Shown piece after piece: positions 33,198 to 43,460 of a stretch of DNA of 64,000 bases. The translations under genes and the position numbers were made by a program. The stretch's first letter is position 1, and every line of letters starts with the position of its first letter. The stretch is from Diphasiastrum complanatum (lineage: Eukaryota > Streptophyta > Lycopodiopsida > Lycopodiales > Lycopodiaceae). The notes beneath the pieces were generated by a model, which searched no databases, was not told where the DNA came from, and was given only the letters and a program-made list of their open reading frames with translations. Location of the stretch: the NCBI GenBank assembly GCA_029204225.1, contig CM055109.1:45419592-45483591 (forward strand), given 5' to 3'.

Positions 33198-34048
33198 AAA
33201 ATGTGCAAAGAGAGATCGAACAGAAATTGTTCGACCACCTACATTTGAAGACCTGTGTTCAGCATCAACATCTGACACACATAAAGTGTTCCTAGATTCA
33301 AGAGCAACCTCACACTTCATGACATCAAGATGAATAATGTCTAATTTTAGAAGTGTCGATCCCTCGAGATTCATAGTTCTTGGAGATGGATCCAAACATC
33401 AAGTGAACGGTATTGGTTCATTGTGACTCAACACCAATGACAGAGACAGACGACTCGAAGACATTCTATTTGTGCCTGCACTGCAGCAAGACTTGCTTTC
33501 TATGGCAAGAATAGCTGATGTTGGGATGTGTGTGACGTTTTCTGACGAAGCATGCAACATGGTTGACGCCAGTACCAGTACCCTGATCGCTCAAGGAGGA
33601 AGAAAAGGCAATCTATATCACCTAAAAGTACACCTACCTACTAATCAGATGCATCAGACTCATGATGATTCACCAGACACTCTGTGGCACATAAGGCTAT
33701 GCCACATGAACTCAATGGCACTCTACCAAGCAAGCCATCATGGAACAATAACAGGGGTCAGCATCTCGAATGCAACCAATTCGACCACCTGTGATGCATG
33801 TCTGAAAGGCAAGATGTCACGGACTCCATTTATCAAAGACTCCTACAGAACGACCAAGATTATGAAGTTACTGCATCTTGACATCTGTGGGCCTTTCAAT
33901 GTGATCTCAGTAGGAGGCTCAAAAATATTACAAAACCCTCATTGATGATTATAGTGAATTTGCCAAAGTGTACTTTATTCAGAATAAATCTGAAGCACTT
34001 GATAAATTCACAGAATATGTGAATTGGGCAGAAAGATGCACATGCAAT
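33198..34048 (+). pseudogene. family X protease and truncated integrase (forward copy)
   Basis: The protease active site reads VFLDSRATSHFM, near 33290, where D-S-G has become D-S-R, so it would be inactive. ILFVPALQQDLLSMARIADV follows. The integrase zinc part is intact as TLWHIRLCHMNSMALYQ near 33680 and TTCDACLKGKMSRTPF. The core begins LHLDICGPFNVISVGG, then shifts frame at about 33930 and continues to WAERCTCN near 34048. The second and third acidic residues, RT and RNase H are missing. Confidence 0.85.
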
Positions 34049-34194
34049 ATTGTGAATGCTAGGTTTTGAACTCCCTACACATTGCTTATGCACACTGTAG
34101 ATATTGTATTGTTTTTCTTCTAAATAAGACACGATTAGGTTTTAAAATATGAAAACAAGAAGATAGCTGGCGGGCTCTTGGAAAGCATGGATAT
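34049..34194. other. junction DNA between two copia elements
   Basis: About 146 bases match neither the family X integrase nor the following RT. I see no LTR end, target duplication or coding signal, so the join looks like recombination or deletion rather than insertion. Confidence 0.5.
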
Positions 34195-34860
34195 GTCAGT
34201 CGATAATCGGGTCTATAATGTATTCTATGATCTGCACACGACCTGATCTAGCATATGCGATAAGCACACTATTACAATACATGTCCAATCTAGGCTTACA
34301 ACATTGGAAGGCTCTGCAAAGAGTATTGAAGTACATTCAAGCTACAAAGCACTATGCTTTGTGCTATAATGGTAATACAGAAGTTGCACTCACATTAGTC
34401 ACCTATTCAGATTCAGATTGGGCAAGAGACGTTGATACCAAAAAGTCCACATCTGGTTATATATATATATGTTTTCTTGCAGGAGGACCCATTTCATGGA
34501 ACAGCAGAATGCAGAAATGCATTTCGTTGTCCTCTATAGAATCGGAATATGTTGCGGCTACACCAGCCTTGAAGGAGGTTATTTGGCTCAAAAGGTTACG
34601 TACAGAATCTACAATTTCCATAGATCAGTCCAACTATACTCTAGTGCGACAATCAAAGTTGTATAGCTCTATTTCTAAACCCACAAACTCATTCTAGAAC
34701 TAAACATATATTGAGAGAAAATTTAGAATAAAAATGTTGTACTAAGTCATTGTCATACAAACAGTATGTTGGCTGATATTTTGACAAAACCATTGTCAAG
34801 AGAGAAATATTCTACTTTGGTAGGTATGTTAAATCTCAATTTAAATTCAGATTTGTAGTA
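34195..34860 (+). pseudogene. copia-4 RT C-terminus and RNase H
   Basis: Entry at SIIGSIMYSMICTRPDLAYA, a universal copia block, then LQHWKALQRVLKYIQ. RNase H shows VTYSDSDWARDVDT near 34405, GGPISWNSRMQ, and LSSIESEYVAATPALKEVIW near 34540. A shift near 34650 leads to HCHTNSMLADILTKPL near 34760, the usual end of copia polyproteins. Core acidic residues D, E and D can be traced. It is truncated on the left and therefore nonfunctional. Confidence 0.88.
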
Positions 34861-34868
34861 GTAAGCTT

Positions 34869-34877
34869 AAAGGGGAG
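34869..34877 (+). other. polypurine tract of copia-4
   Basis: AAAGGGGAG immediately precedes the LTR start TGTTGGAG. Confidence 0.9.
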
Positions 34878-35886
34878 TGTTGGAGTTAATCTTAATCCTA
34901 CTCATTCTAATTGCCCTTCTATTCATTCAAGAAAATCACTCTCTTCAAACAGTCTGTAGAAATGAACTGTTTTTTGCAACAGTCTGCATTTTTACATGCA
35001 ATCTTCAACATGCAAAAAATGCGAAGACTTTGACAAAGTCTTCTACTTAACACTCCAAGAAACTAGGGAACAAAAGGTTTTTGCGAGGAATGTGACAACA
35101 GTGTTTTACTTGGCATTCCAGGCGCCTGAGAACAAAAGGATTTTGCGAGGAATGCGACACTAGTGTTTTACTCAACATTCTAGGCACCCAAGATATGCGA
35201 CATACTGCACATTTACACGGGATTTCATCTCGTACCTGTCTACGTCTTCACGCTCCAGTTAATAACCGATCTATTGATCAACTAAACAACTGTTAATGAT
35301 CTTGTGATTGTAAAATTAGAATAACGCAAGGTCATCCAACAGCTATATAAGGAACTGAATGAGTAGAGACAATTAGATCATCAAACGAATGATCCAAAGA
35401 TCAAACGACCAAAATTGGTTTCCAATATCTGATTCCTCAGAGTTAGAGATCATAGAGAGAGAGTAAAGTATTCAAAATTATAGCAATTACTTGTTCCTGT
35501 AAGTAGGATCACACGCTTCACGCTATTGTTTTTGTGATATTATAGTTGTTACTATAACATTTATAATACAGATATTGTTCTATCACATTGCATTTGTGCT
35601 GAGTGTTTAATAAACTCTCACTCTTCTTCCTCTATTGTCACAAGTATTAGTAACGGAGAAATGCATGGTTATCTCAGACGCCTAATCATGTAGCATTTCT
35701 TTATGGTTGTCTACGACAACTACCTTGATAGTCAGTAACAACACATATCAGAACAGCTCTACCATTCCATTCTCTAAGTAATCTAGATCCTTTTCCTATT
35801 ATCAGTTTTTATAGTCTATTGTTTTTCCTTTGTTGGGACAACATCCTTCTTCCGCTACGGCCTAGACCCTATTGTCATCCCCAACA
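34878..35886 (+). repeat. 3' LTR of copia-4 (1009 bp)
   Basis: The ends TGTTGG...CCAACA form a 6-bp inverted repeat. A TATATAA box lies at 35344-35350. Near the left, a segment with GAACAAAAGG and TTTTGCGAGGAATG is directly repeated, at about 35068 and 35133. Confidence 0.88.
35344..35350 (+). promoter_or_regulatory. TATA box in the copia-4 LTR
   Basis: TATATAA in the context GCTATATAAGGAAC, about 466 bases into the LTR: a normal position for the U3 promoter of a copia LTR. Activity is not shown. Confidence 0.55.
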
Positions 35887-36638
35887 GATCAAAGGTACAT
35901 AATCAAGCATAACTTCCTTAGCTTGAACTTTCTCCCTTACAAAGTGGTGAGCAACCTCAATATGTTTGCTCCTTGCATGGAAAATAGGGATGTGGTCATA
36001 CTTTATTAAAAGGATTTCTTCAAATTTGAATATCTTGAGTTCCACCAAAAGCCTTTCTATCAAAGGACTTCTTTTGTTGTAGATATCAAAGCTTTATGCT
36101 CGGCTTCAATGGAAAGAGAAACTGTGTCTTGCTTTTTGGAGAGCCAAGAAATGGCTCCTTCACCAAGAAAGATAGCAATAGCATTAATGGATTTTATATC
36201 CTTCTCATCTCCTGCAAATCCAAGTCAAAAAAGCCAATCAATCAAACATTATCCCCTTTATAAATGAAGCCAAAATCAAGGGTGCCTAAAATGTATCTAA
36301 GCACTGCCATCTTCCAATCCAAGATCAAGGGTGATTGCATATATTGACTTAATCTATTGACACAAAGTCTTAGATCAGTTCTAGTAACAATTAGCCATAT
36401 CAAAGATCCTATGAGACTTCTATAGAGTGTGACGTCCTTGAAGGATCTTTCATGATCTCCAATAGGATCTCTTACATCGTGCTCCATAGGAGTGTCAATA
36501 TTTTTACATAGATTCATATTGAGCTTTCTAAGAACTAAAGTAGCATACTTTGATTGATATATGAAACTATATTTTGAAGTTAAAACTACTTCAATGCCCA
36601 AAATAAGTATTCCAAAACTTTGTGTTTCTTTAAATTTT
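35887..36638 (-). pseudogene. copia RT and RNase H fragment (copia-5)
   Basis: The minus-strand frame from 36601 reads LGIEVVLTSKYSFIYQSKYA, LYRSLIGSLIWLIVTRTDL and CVNRLSQYMQSP, classic copia RT C-terminal blocks. The RNase H part continues through a decayed SKKQDTVSLS segment near 36130 to RSKHIEVAHHFVREKVQ near 35960. RT-like residues continue in 36602-36638 up to the edge of element Z, so Z appears to have inserted within this remnant. Confidence 0.85.
36634..36638. other. target-site duplication of element Z, left
   Basis: AATTT precedes the left LTR. The same five bases follow the right LTR at 43384-43388. Confidence 0.9.
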
Positions 36639-37858
36639 GTCGTAATATAGATTTTGTAGTGAAAAGTATCGTTCCTACAGAGGACGGCATTAGAAAGTTA
36701 TGTTTTTGGTGTAATTATGGCAGGTGGTCTCAAATGTTATTCTGGTTGTCGACAAACATTAAAAAGTAACCATTATTACTTATATTTGGAATGGGTAATG
36801 TTAATGAATTCAAAACAACACTCTGGCCTCTATCGAATTGAAGGAAGCGCGTTCTACAAATGAAATGTTATCAGAGTAGTACAGCAGACTGCACTCTGGT
36901 TGACTAAGGTGTCAACAGATAATCGGGAATTGTTCGATGTATTCGCAACTACGCAGACAATTAATTATTCGAGTTCGTGAACTATTCGTTCCTAGACAAT
37001 AGTCCTCAACAACTAAAGCCCAACTTAAGGGTTAAAGAGCACGAATGGTTTTAGAGCACGTTAGAAACTTATGTCAATGCCAATCAGGAAAACAGATCAG
37101 AGACTCAATTCTTCAGACAGGGACTGTCATCTCATTTGTATACATACAACTTAATTCAATGATCGTGCTAGACTGCACAAAGATAGTCATTATTCGAGTG
37201 TCGAAAAGAAAGTATTTGTGACAGACGAATAAGATGATTTTAAGACAGTTCTTTAGAGCATGCTTTACGGAAACACAACAAACGACTGTAATGCACTAGA
37301 GCATCTATCTGATCAGAGAGTAATTCATGAAATGCGTTAGAGATTGTTAGCAGACTCAAGATCACTCACACTCAGCAGTGCGGAGAACAAAGATAAGGGA
37401 GAATAACTTACAAAACTCTATTCACTTCTTCAATCTCTTACATAAGCATAAACTCTTCTCTCTCGATGATCGAGACTGAAGTGTGAGATCACACACCTCT
37501 TAAACAATAGGTGTGTCGCTCCCGCGAAAGGGTCTAGTTAAGAATTAAACTGAAAATACGTTCAACTATAACAGAAGAGGTATATTTAACTATGAGTTAA
37601 AGTTACTCTAGTTTAGCATGTCTTTTCATAACTAGTCATTTCGTATGGACGACCTAGTTAAGGGTTATCCAAGGCAATGTCTTTTCCTATTAAAGATCTA
37701 GCCCTTAATTTATAAGGCAAGTACCTAGGAGATATATTCTCGAAAAATGACTTAGGCCTCTTCATGATTTATACTTAACTAGCTCATATCTTCATTTTCG
37801 AGTATATCATGCCATATTTATGTTGATATTCAATTTTTGACATTTGTGTGGCATCACA
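36639..37858 (-). repeat. 3' LTR of element Z (1220 bp)
   Basis: It runs from TGTCGTAATATAG to GGCATCACA. Relative to the right LTR it lacks about 16 bases near its left end and carries about 86 extra bases near 36960-37045. Confidence 0.92.
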
Positions 37859-37875
37859 TATCCCCTTCCTCAAAT
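37859..37875 (-). other. polypurine tract of element Z
   Basis: The minus strand reads TTTGAGGAAGGGGATA just before the LTR start TGTGATGCC. Confidence 0.85.
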
Positions 37876-38155
37876 GTGAAACGTCCTCGTGAACATATCA
37901 TCTTTATTTTGAGGATTATTTGAGAAACTTGTTCGTTAGATTTTCGTTGAGACGAAAAAAAAATATTTCTTCATATGATTCGTCCTTTAGATATTTCTTC
38001 AGAGAATATGTGTCTTGTTGTTGCGTTGAGTAGGTTGATTTTGAGTTGAAATTGTTTGATGAAAATTGGAATCAAACTTCAAAACATCTTCAAACTGCAA
38101 AGATTTAGCTTCAGTATCACAGATAGGCATCAGCATGACAAAGACTGAATAATAT

Positions 38156-39878
38156 CTATGAATTATTCAATTCTTCATATAGTTTCTGAGCTAGCTCCAA
38201 ATTCTGTTGAATTTCGATCAACAACAAATCTTCTTTGGATTTTGTATATCGGCCAACTGGGAGGTTGCCGAATTCTTCTAGTTTAACAGGGAGTAATGTT
38301 CCATCGAACAACTCCTGAGTCAACTTTGTATCTTTGTCTGAATCACTTCGTAGAGTGATTTCTTCACAGTATCGAGCTGAGAATCTAATAAAATTGCTTT
38401 TAACATAAAGATTCTGAACAAAAAATGATGTCTTTGCCGCAAAGGTACCAAACTGCCAAAATGTATATGTACAAAATTGCTTATATCTGAATGACTTCCT
38501 TCTATCCTGCAGATTATGTAAATCTTCGCAAAATATTCTGCAAGGTTTCGCTCCCAATCCACATATAGACTGAATAATTCTGGATACGCCATGTTAATGT
38601 TGATCAGCAACCTTGCATCGTTGAATGCGCCTAAATCCGCAATAGCTTTGGGTTTGTATAATTAAAACTGCGACTTTCGCTTCCAAAAATGTCGCTTATT
38701 GTCTTCGATCTGCAAAAATTGAAGTTCTTTGATGTGAATATATTCGAGAGCATACATAGCCAAAGAGCCTATGTATAACTCTGCTGACCCGAAAGGTAGG
38801 ACTTTAAACTTACCCTGGATTATGCCCCAGCAGAGACATCCTTTATGTTCGATAGAAAGTTGGGCCCATAACCAGAGAAAGTCTTCCTTCTCCCATGGTC
38901 GCTTCTAATCGTCGAAGGCGATGCCTATTGCACCTGGTAGCATCATATAATCCATACGCCATTGTAATTCAATGTTAAAAGCAGGTGGACACCATTTTCA
39001 GAAGTGTTCAGCAAATGCACGGAATCTGTCAGCACATACCTTCGACTGATTTCGCCGCATTTGTTTTGGCTGTGTAGATACAGTTGCCAAGTCCTGAGTT
39101 TGCAACTCAGCAGCCAGCTTCCGATCTTCCATTTGTTGTTGGAGATCTGACAGCTTCTGTTCGAGGTTGTCAATCTTTGCGACTGCTTCCACATACTCGG
39201 AATGGTCTAAGGCTCCAGTGCAGGCAGGCACCTAGGCACCCATGGAATTTGCTATGTAAGGCCATCAATTTTGAGTAAGGCCTGAAGGTACACTTCATGT
39301 GCATCTGGTCCGCTACAAGATGGGGTAGCTTCACTCGAAAACTCCTTTAGCTCTGCCAATTCTTCCTCGACAAGAGCCTTCGAATCCTCAAGTGGTTGCA
39401 GGAACTCAACTTGAAAATTGTCGAGCATCTAATCTTGGAGCTGGTTTAGCTTTGTGAGGTCGACTGTAACGGACTCTACATTGGTGCATACAGAGAGAGC
39501 AGCTTCTGCCTTCAGTCTTCTCATTCGCTCCTCCTGGAAATGTTTTCGGAGCACGATATTATGTTGATTTGCAACTGTCAGTTGCTGCTTTAAAGAATCG
39601 TTTTGAGTCTGATAATTATCAGACTTGGCCTCAATCATCTTATTGATCTGTTTTAAAGAATCAACTTCCTTTATTAAGGTTTGAAGTTGTGTGTGGAGAG
39701 AACGATTTCATTCAATCAACTTCGTGTTGTCTGATTCGAGCGAATCAATCTTCTCGTAAGATGCCTTGAGATCCTCTTGGCATCTCCTTTCTAAGTTGAC
39801 AAATTCCATCGTAAGTTGTTGGTGGTACTTGTCCAACTCATACACTTCAGCCACTAGGTCTTTGGCTTTCTTGGACAT
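38156..39878 (-). pseudogene. element Z ORF2, coiled-coil protein (unknown function)
   Basis: The frame starts at ATG 39878 (MSKKAKDLVAEVYELDKYH) and overlaps the end of ORF1 in another frame. Sequence is rich in E, K, Q and L with heptad-like spacing (NDSLKQQLTVANQHN; KIDNLEQKLSDLQQQMEDRK), which predicts long coiled coils. Stops fall near 39708, 39430 and 39230. Beyond 39000 the frame gives FLWLWAQLSIEHKGCLCWG near 38850 and a tail near 38330-38610. I know no family for it. It may act in particle assembly, by analogy only. Confidence 0.5.
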
Positions 39879-40846
39879 AGTGCAAAACCACTAGGACTGG
39901 TCGTCTGGTTGTCCTTCATCTGCCACAGGTTTCCAGTGTCGCCTTCAGTAGTTGTTTGTCTTTTGTCTGATGTATCAGACTGAGTTGCGTCATCAGAGGA
40001 GGAGGAGGCACTCGGCTGCTTCTGAGATGTGGAAGTAGATGCGGGCTGTGAAGAATCAGCAACAGTAGCTCCATCAGTCTCCATCGCCACAGCTGGAACT
40101 GGTTCCGACTGGGATGGTGCAGCGTCACTGTCCATAGTAGTGGTAGCTGCTACTTCGACAGCTGGTGCAATTTCAGTAACGAGGCCGAAAAGATCAATTG
40201 CCTTGGGGTCCAACATCCTTCTTGTCAGCAATGTTTTCTCTTGCTCGTTCAAAATGTCAAAATGGGCGCATAGCCGAGATACATGTGCTCCAACTCCAGA
40301 AAATTTTTGGTGCTTGATCCAGCGCAAAAATGCTTTATATGTAATAGTGCCGAAACAAACCAAATTACCCGCAAGTGCGTCTAAGATGTAACCAAAATTT
40401 TGCATTGAAATCGTCGCATCCGCATCCGCCAAAAAGAGTGCTTGGTTCGCATATTTACAAAACATCTTAAATGTAGTATCACGAATCATAGAGATCTTGT
40501 ACCCCTTCGTGGGTACGAAGCAATTGTTAAGGAAGTGGGCAGCTTCATCCACCGAATCCTTATTTGTTGAGATCATCTTCCCATCCATCGGTAATCCAAG
40601 GACTATGCAGAACAAGTCTTCAGAGATAGTGAAGAATTTGCCTCGCACATGGACTTTGAAATCCACCTCCGAAATGGAATGAATGGAGTTGACAAAATCC
40701 GTACTGACTTCGGAGAGGATGATGGAGGGGTCCACTTTTAAATTACCCGACCTGCATCGATCCAAAAAGGACTGGATGAATGCCAGGCGGATTCCTGCGC
40801 GTGCTTTCTAGATGATGTTAGAGCTTGAATTGGATCCAGAAGCCAT
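39854..40846 (-). pseudogene. element Z ORF1, plant-transposon-protein-like
   Basis: The likely start is ATG 40846 (MASGSNSSSNII), followed by an in-frame TAG twelve codons in, after which 316 residues are open. The body contains VDFKVHVRGKFFTISEDLF, IVLGLPMDGK and YKAFLRWIKHQKFSGVG. This resembles the 'putative plant transposon protein' domain seen in Athila-type and related elements, where a GLP motif follows a short beta hairpin. The C-terminal third is low-complexity Ser/Thr/Ala/Gln. Its role is unknown. The early stop may be suppressed, or the copy may be dead. Confidence 0.6.
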
Positions 40847-41558
40847 TGTTTGAACTTTTCACGAAAGCTCGTAGATCGCAATAGGTCGCAAATGAATGCT
40901 TTGATCGCAAAGAGAATGTGCGCAGGAAAGCATAAAATCACAGGCAGAATGTGTAAGGAAGAAAAATAAAAATAACTCTGATATGCAGTAGCGGTGTGGA
41001 AGGAATGATGACGTGGCATGGTGACTTGACATCCGTCACTTCCATTTATGGAGTACGTGCATAATTAAGAAAAACAAATAAATTAAGGAGAAACAATATT
41101 TGTTTTGATATGTGAGCGTACACACGTGTGAATAATGATGATCACGTGGCCATCATCTTTAATGGTTCTCAGTGGTTTCGCTTCACATTTTTGAAAATTT
41201 TTCGTGAAGTTCTGTATCATTTTCTATAATCTCTCAAGAATGTTTTGCGAAAGATGTTTCTCAAAAATGTTAGGCGTGATCCAAGAAAATTTCTCGAAAA
41301 ACTGGAGAAAAAAAAATGCTAGAAAAATTCTCGAAAGAAAAAAAAAATGACGAGTTTCAGTTCACAGTTGAGTGTCGCAAAAGTTTCTCGAAAAGTTCTC
41401 AAAAATACTTTGAAAAATAACTTAAAAGATTTGAGAGAAGACAAGAAAAATTCTCAAAAAATTCACGAAACAGTTTGAACAAATGTTGAACAGTGGTAGA
41501 AAAGTTCACAAAAATTTCTAGAAAATTTTCTAAAAAAGAAAAAAAGTCGCGAACATTA

Positions 41559-42050
41559 TCAGAAAAGATAGAGAAAAATTCGCGATTGATTCCAGAAAAA
41601 TACTAGAAAATAATAGGAATAAAAATAAAAATAAAAAATTCTGGTCAAAGTGAGGTTTTTAACCTTACATGTATATTTGCGAAGAGATTCTTTACTCTTC
41701 TTCTGAACATTGTTCAGTCGTCCAAGAATTCTAGATTTGTAACCTATCTCTCTGAACTGGTTCAGAAACGCATCTTTCAACAGGTACCAAGTTCCTACAC
41801 GGCTTGGTTCTACCTGGCTATACCAGATACGCGCCTGCTTTCTTAGCAGACCAGGGAAAATTCGTAGTTTGTCTACGTCAATTCCCTTGTTATTTGCATT
41901 GGCTATTGACTCAAATTGGAGACATAGCTATCTGCATCATCAGAGCTGGTCCCTTTAAAATAATCATATTTAATTTTAGAGATAGAAGTGAAGCGTGCAG
42001 CAGGACCCTCCATCCGAAGCTATGATTTCGTCTAGATTTCTACGACTAGT
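41559..42050 (-). pseudogene. element Z gag relic
   Basis: On the minus strand near 41780 the frame reads LKDAFLNQFREIG and continues through RLNNVQKKSKESLRKYTCK, the pattern of the retrotransposon-gag domain core. Upstream, decayed sequence gives a GTSSDDADSYVSNL segment near 41940. Too broken to function; it shows that Z descends from a gag-bearing element. Confidence 0.6.
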
Positions 42051-42174
42051 ACTTTCACTTTGTCTTTGTAAAAACTCCTCTCTAAGCTTCCGGTATCTTT
42101 CTAATCTCGATTCTCTATCTGACATACATTAGAGATGGAAATGGATGTGTCAGATTTCTTGTAACTTTCCTAAA

Positions 42175-42195
42175 CTATCCCCGGCAACGGTGCCA
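42175..42195 (-). other. primer-binding site of element Z (Asp-tRNA type)
   Basis: The minus strand reads TGGCACCGTTGCCGGGGATAG. It differs by one base from the usual TGGCGCCGTTGCCGGGG of plant Tat/Athila elements. Confidence 0.88.
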
Positions 42196-42207
42196 AAAAT
42201 TGGTATA

Positions 42208-43383
42208 TGTCGTGCTATACCAACAGGGTTAATATAGATTATGTAGTGAAAAGTATCGTTCCCACAGAGGACAACGTTAGAAAGTTATGTTTTTGGTGTA
42301 ATTATGACAGGTGGTTTCGAATGTTATTCTGGTTGTCGACAGATATTATAAAGTAACCAATATTACTTATATTTGGAATGGGTAATGTTAATGAATTCAG
42401 AACAACAATCTAGCCTCTATCGAATTGAAGGAAACGCATTCTACAAATGAAATGTTATCAGAGTAGTACAACAGACTACACTCTAGCTGACTAAGGTGTC
42501 AACAGAGAATTAAGAATTGTTCGACGTCGACTGCACAGACAATTAAATGGTTTTAAAGCACGTTAGAAACTTATGTCAATGCCAATCAGAAAACAGATCA
42601 GAGACTCAATTCTTCAGACAGGGACTGTCATCTCATTTGTATACATACAACTTAATTCAATGATCGTGCTAGACTGCACAAAGATAGTCATTTTTTGAGT
42701 GTCGAAAAGAAAGTATTCGCGACAGACGAATAAAATGATTTTAAGACTGTTCTTTAGAGCATGCTTTATGGAAACACAACAAACGACTGTAATGCACTAG
42801 AGCGTTTGTCTGATCAGAGAGTAATTCATGAAATGCGTTAGAGATTGTTAGCAGACTCAAGATCACTCACACTTAGCAGTGCGGAGAACAGAGATAAGGG
42901 AGAATAACTCACAAAACTCTATTCACTTCTTCAATCTCTTACATAAGCATAAACTCTTCTCTCTCGATGATCAAGACTGAAATGTGAGATCAATATATGT
43001 TCTACGGGGCGAACAAACACACCTCTTAAACAATAGGTGTGTCGCTCCCGCGAAAGGGTCTAGTTAAGAATTAAACTGAAAATACGTTCAACTATACCAT
43101 AAGAGGTATACTTAACTATGAGTTAAAGTTACTCTAGTTTAACATGTCTTTTCATAACTAGTCATTTTGTATGGACGACCTAGTTAAGGGTTATCCAAGG
43201 CAATGTCTTTCCTCTTAAAGATCTAGCCCTTAATTTATAAGGCAAGTACCTAGGAGATATATTCTCGAAAATTGACTTAGGCCTCTTCATGATTTATTCT
43301 TAACCAGCTCATATCTTCATTTTCGAGTACATCATGCCATATTTATGTTGATATTCAATTTTTGACATTTGTGTGGCATCACA
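42208..43383 (-). repeat. 5' LTR of element Z (1176 bp)
   Basis: It runs from TGTCGTGC to GGCATCACA and is very similar to the 3' LTR apart from a few indels, including an extra 25 or so bases near 42990 (TATGTTCTACGGGGCG). A 12-base gap separates it from the primer site; TTGGTATA and TATACCAA flank this boundary as an inverted repeat. Confidence 0.92.
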
Positions 43384-43388
43384 AATTT
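43384..43388. other. target-site duplication of element Z, right
   Basis: AATTT, identical to 36634-36638. Confidence 0.9.
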
Positions 43389-43460
43389 CAATATACAAAA
43401 CGATATATGTATGTCTATTGCCTATTGGCTTGTATACATTTGCATGCTTTTTGAAATTTT

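Larger units (their letters stand above)
31077..34048 (+). mobile_element. Ty1/copia element, 5' part (family X, forward copy)
   Basis: A full 5' LTR, an unusual array of primer sites, gag, protease and the first part of integrase. At about 34048 homology to the reverse copy stops and about 150 unrelated bases lead to the 3' end of a different copia element. Confidence 0.85.
34195..35886 (+). mobile_element. 3' end of a Ty1/copia element (copia-4)
   Basis: RT C-terminus, RNase H, polypurine tract and a complete 3' LTR follow in the correct order. The 5' two thirds are missing. Confidence 0.88.
36639..43383 (-). mobile_element. complete non-autonomous LTR retrotransposon (element Z)
   Basis: Two LTRs of about 1.2 kb, a primer site, a polypurine tract and a perfect AATTT target duplication define a whole 6.7-kb insertion in the minus orientation. 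The interior has a decayed gag fragment and two frames of unknown role, but no protease, integrase or RT that I can find. It would need enzymes from another element, as LARD-type elements do. The Asp-tRNA-type primer site points to gypsy (Tat/Athila-like) partners. Confidence 0.92.

Noticed and set aside
39916-40391. Additional frames on both strands overlapping element Z ORF1
   Set aside because: Shadow frames of the low-complexity Ser/Thr/Ala-rich tail of ORF1.
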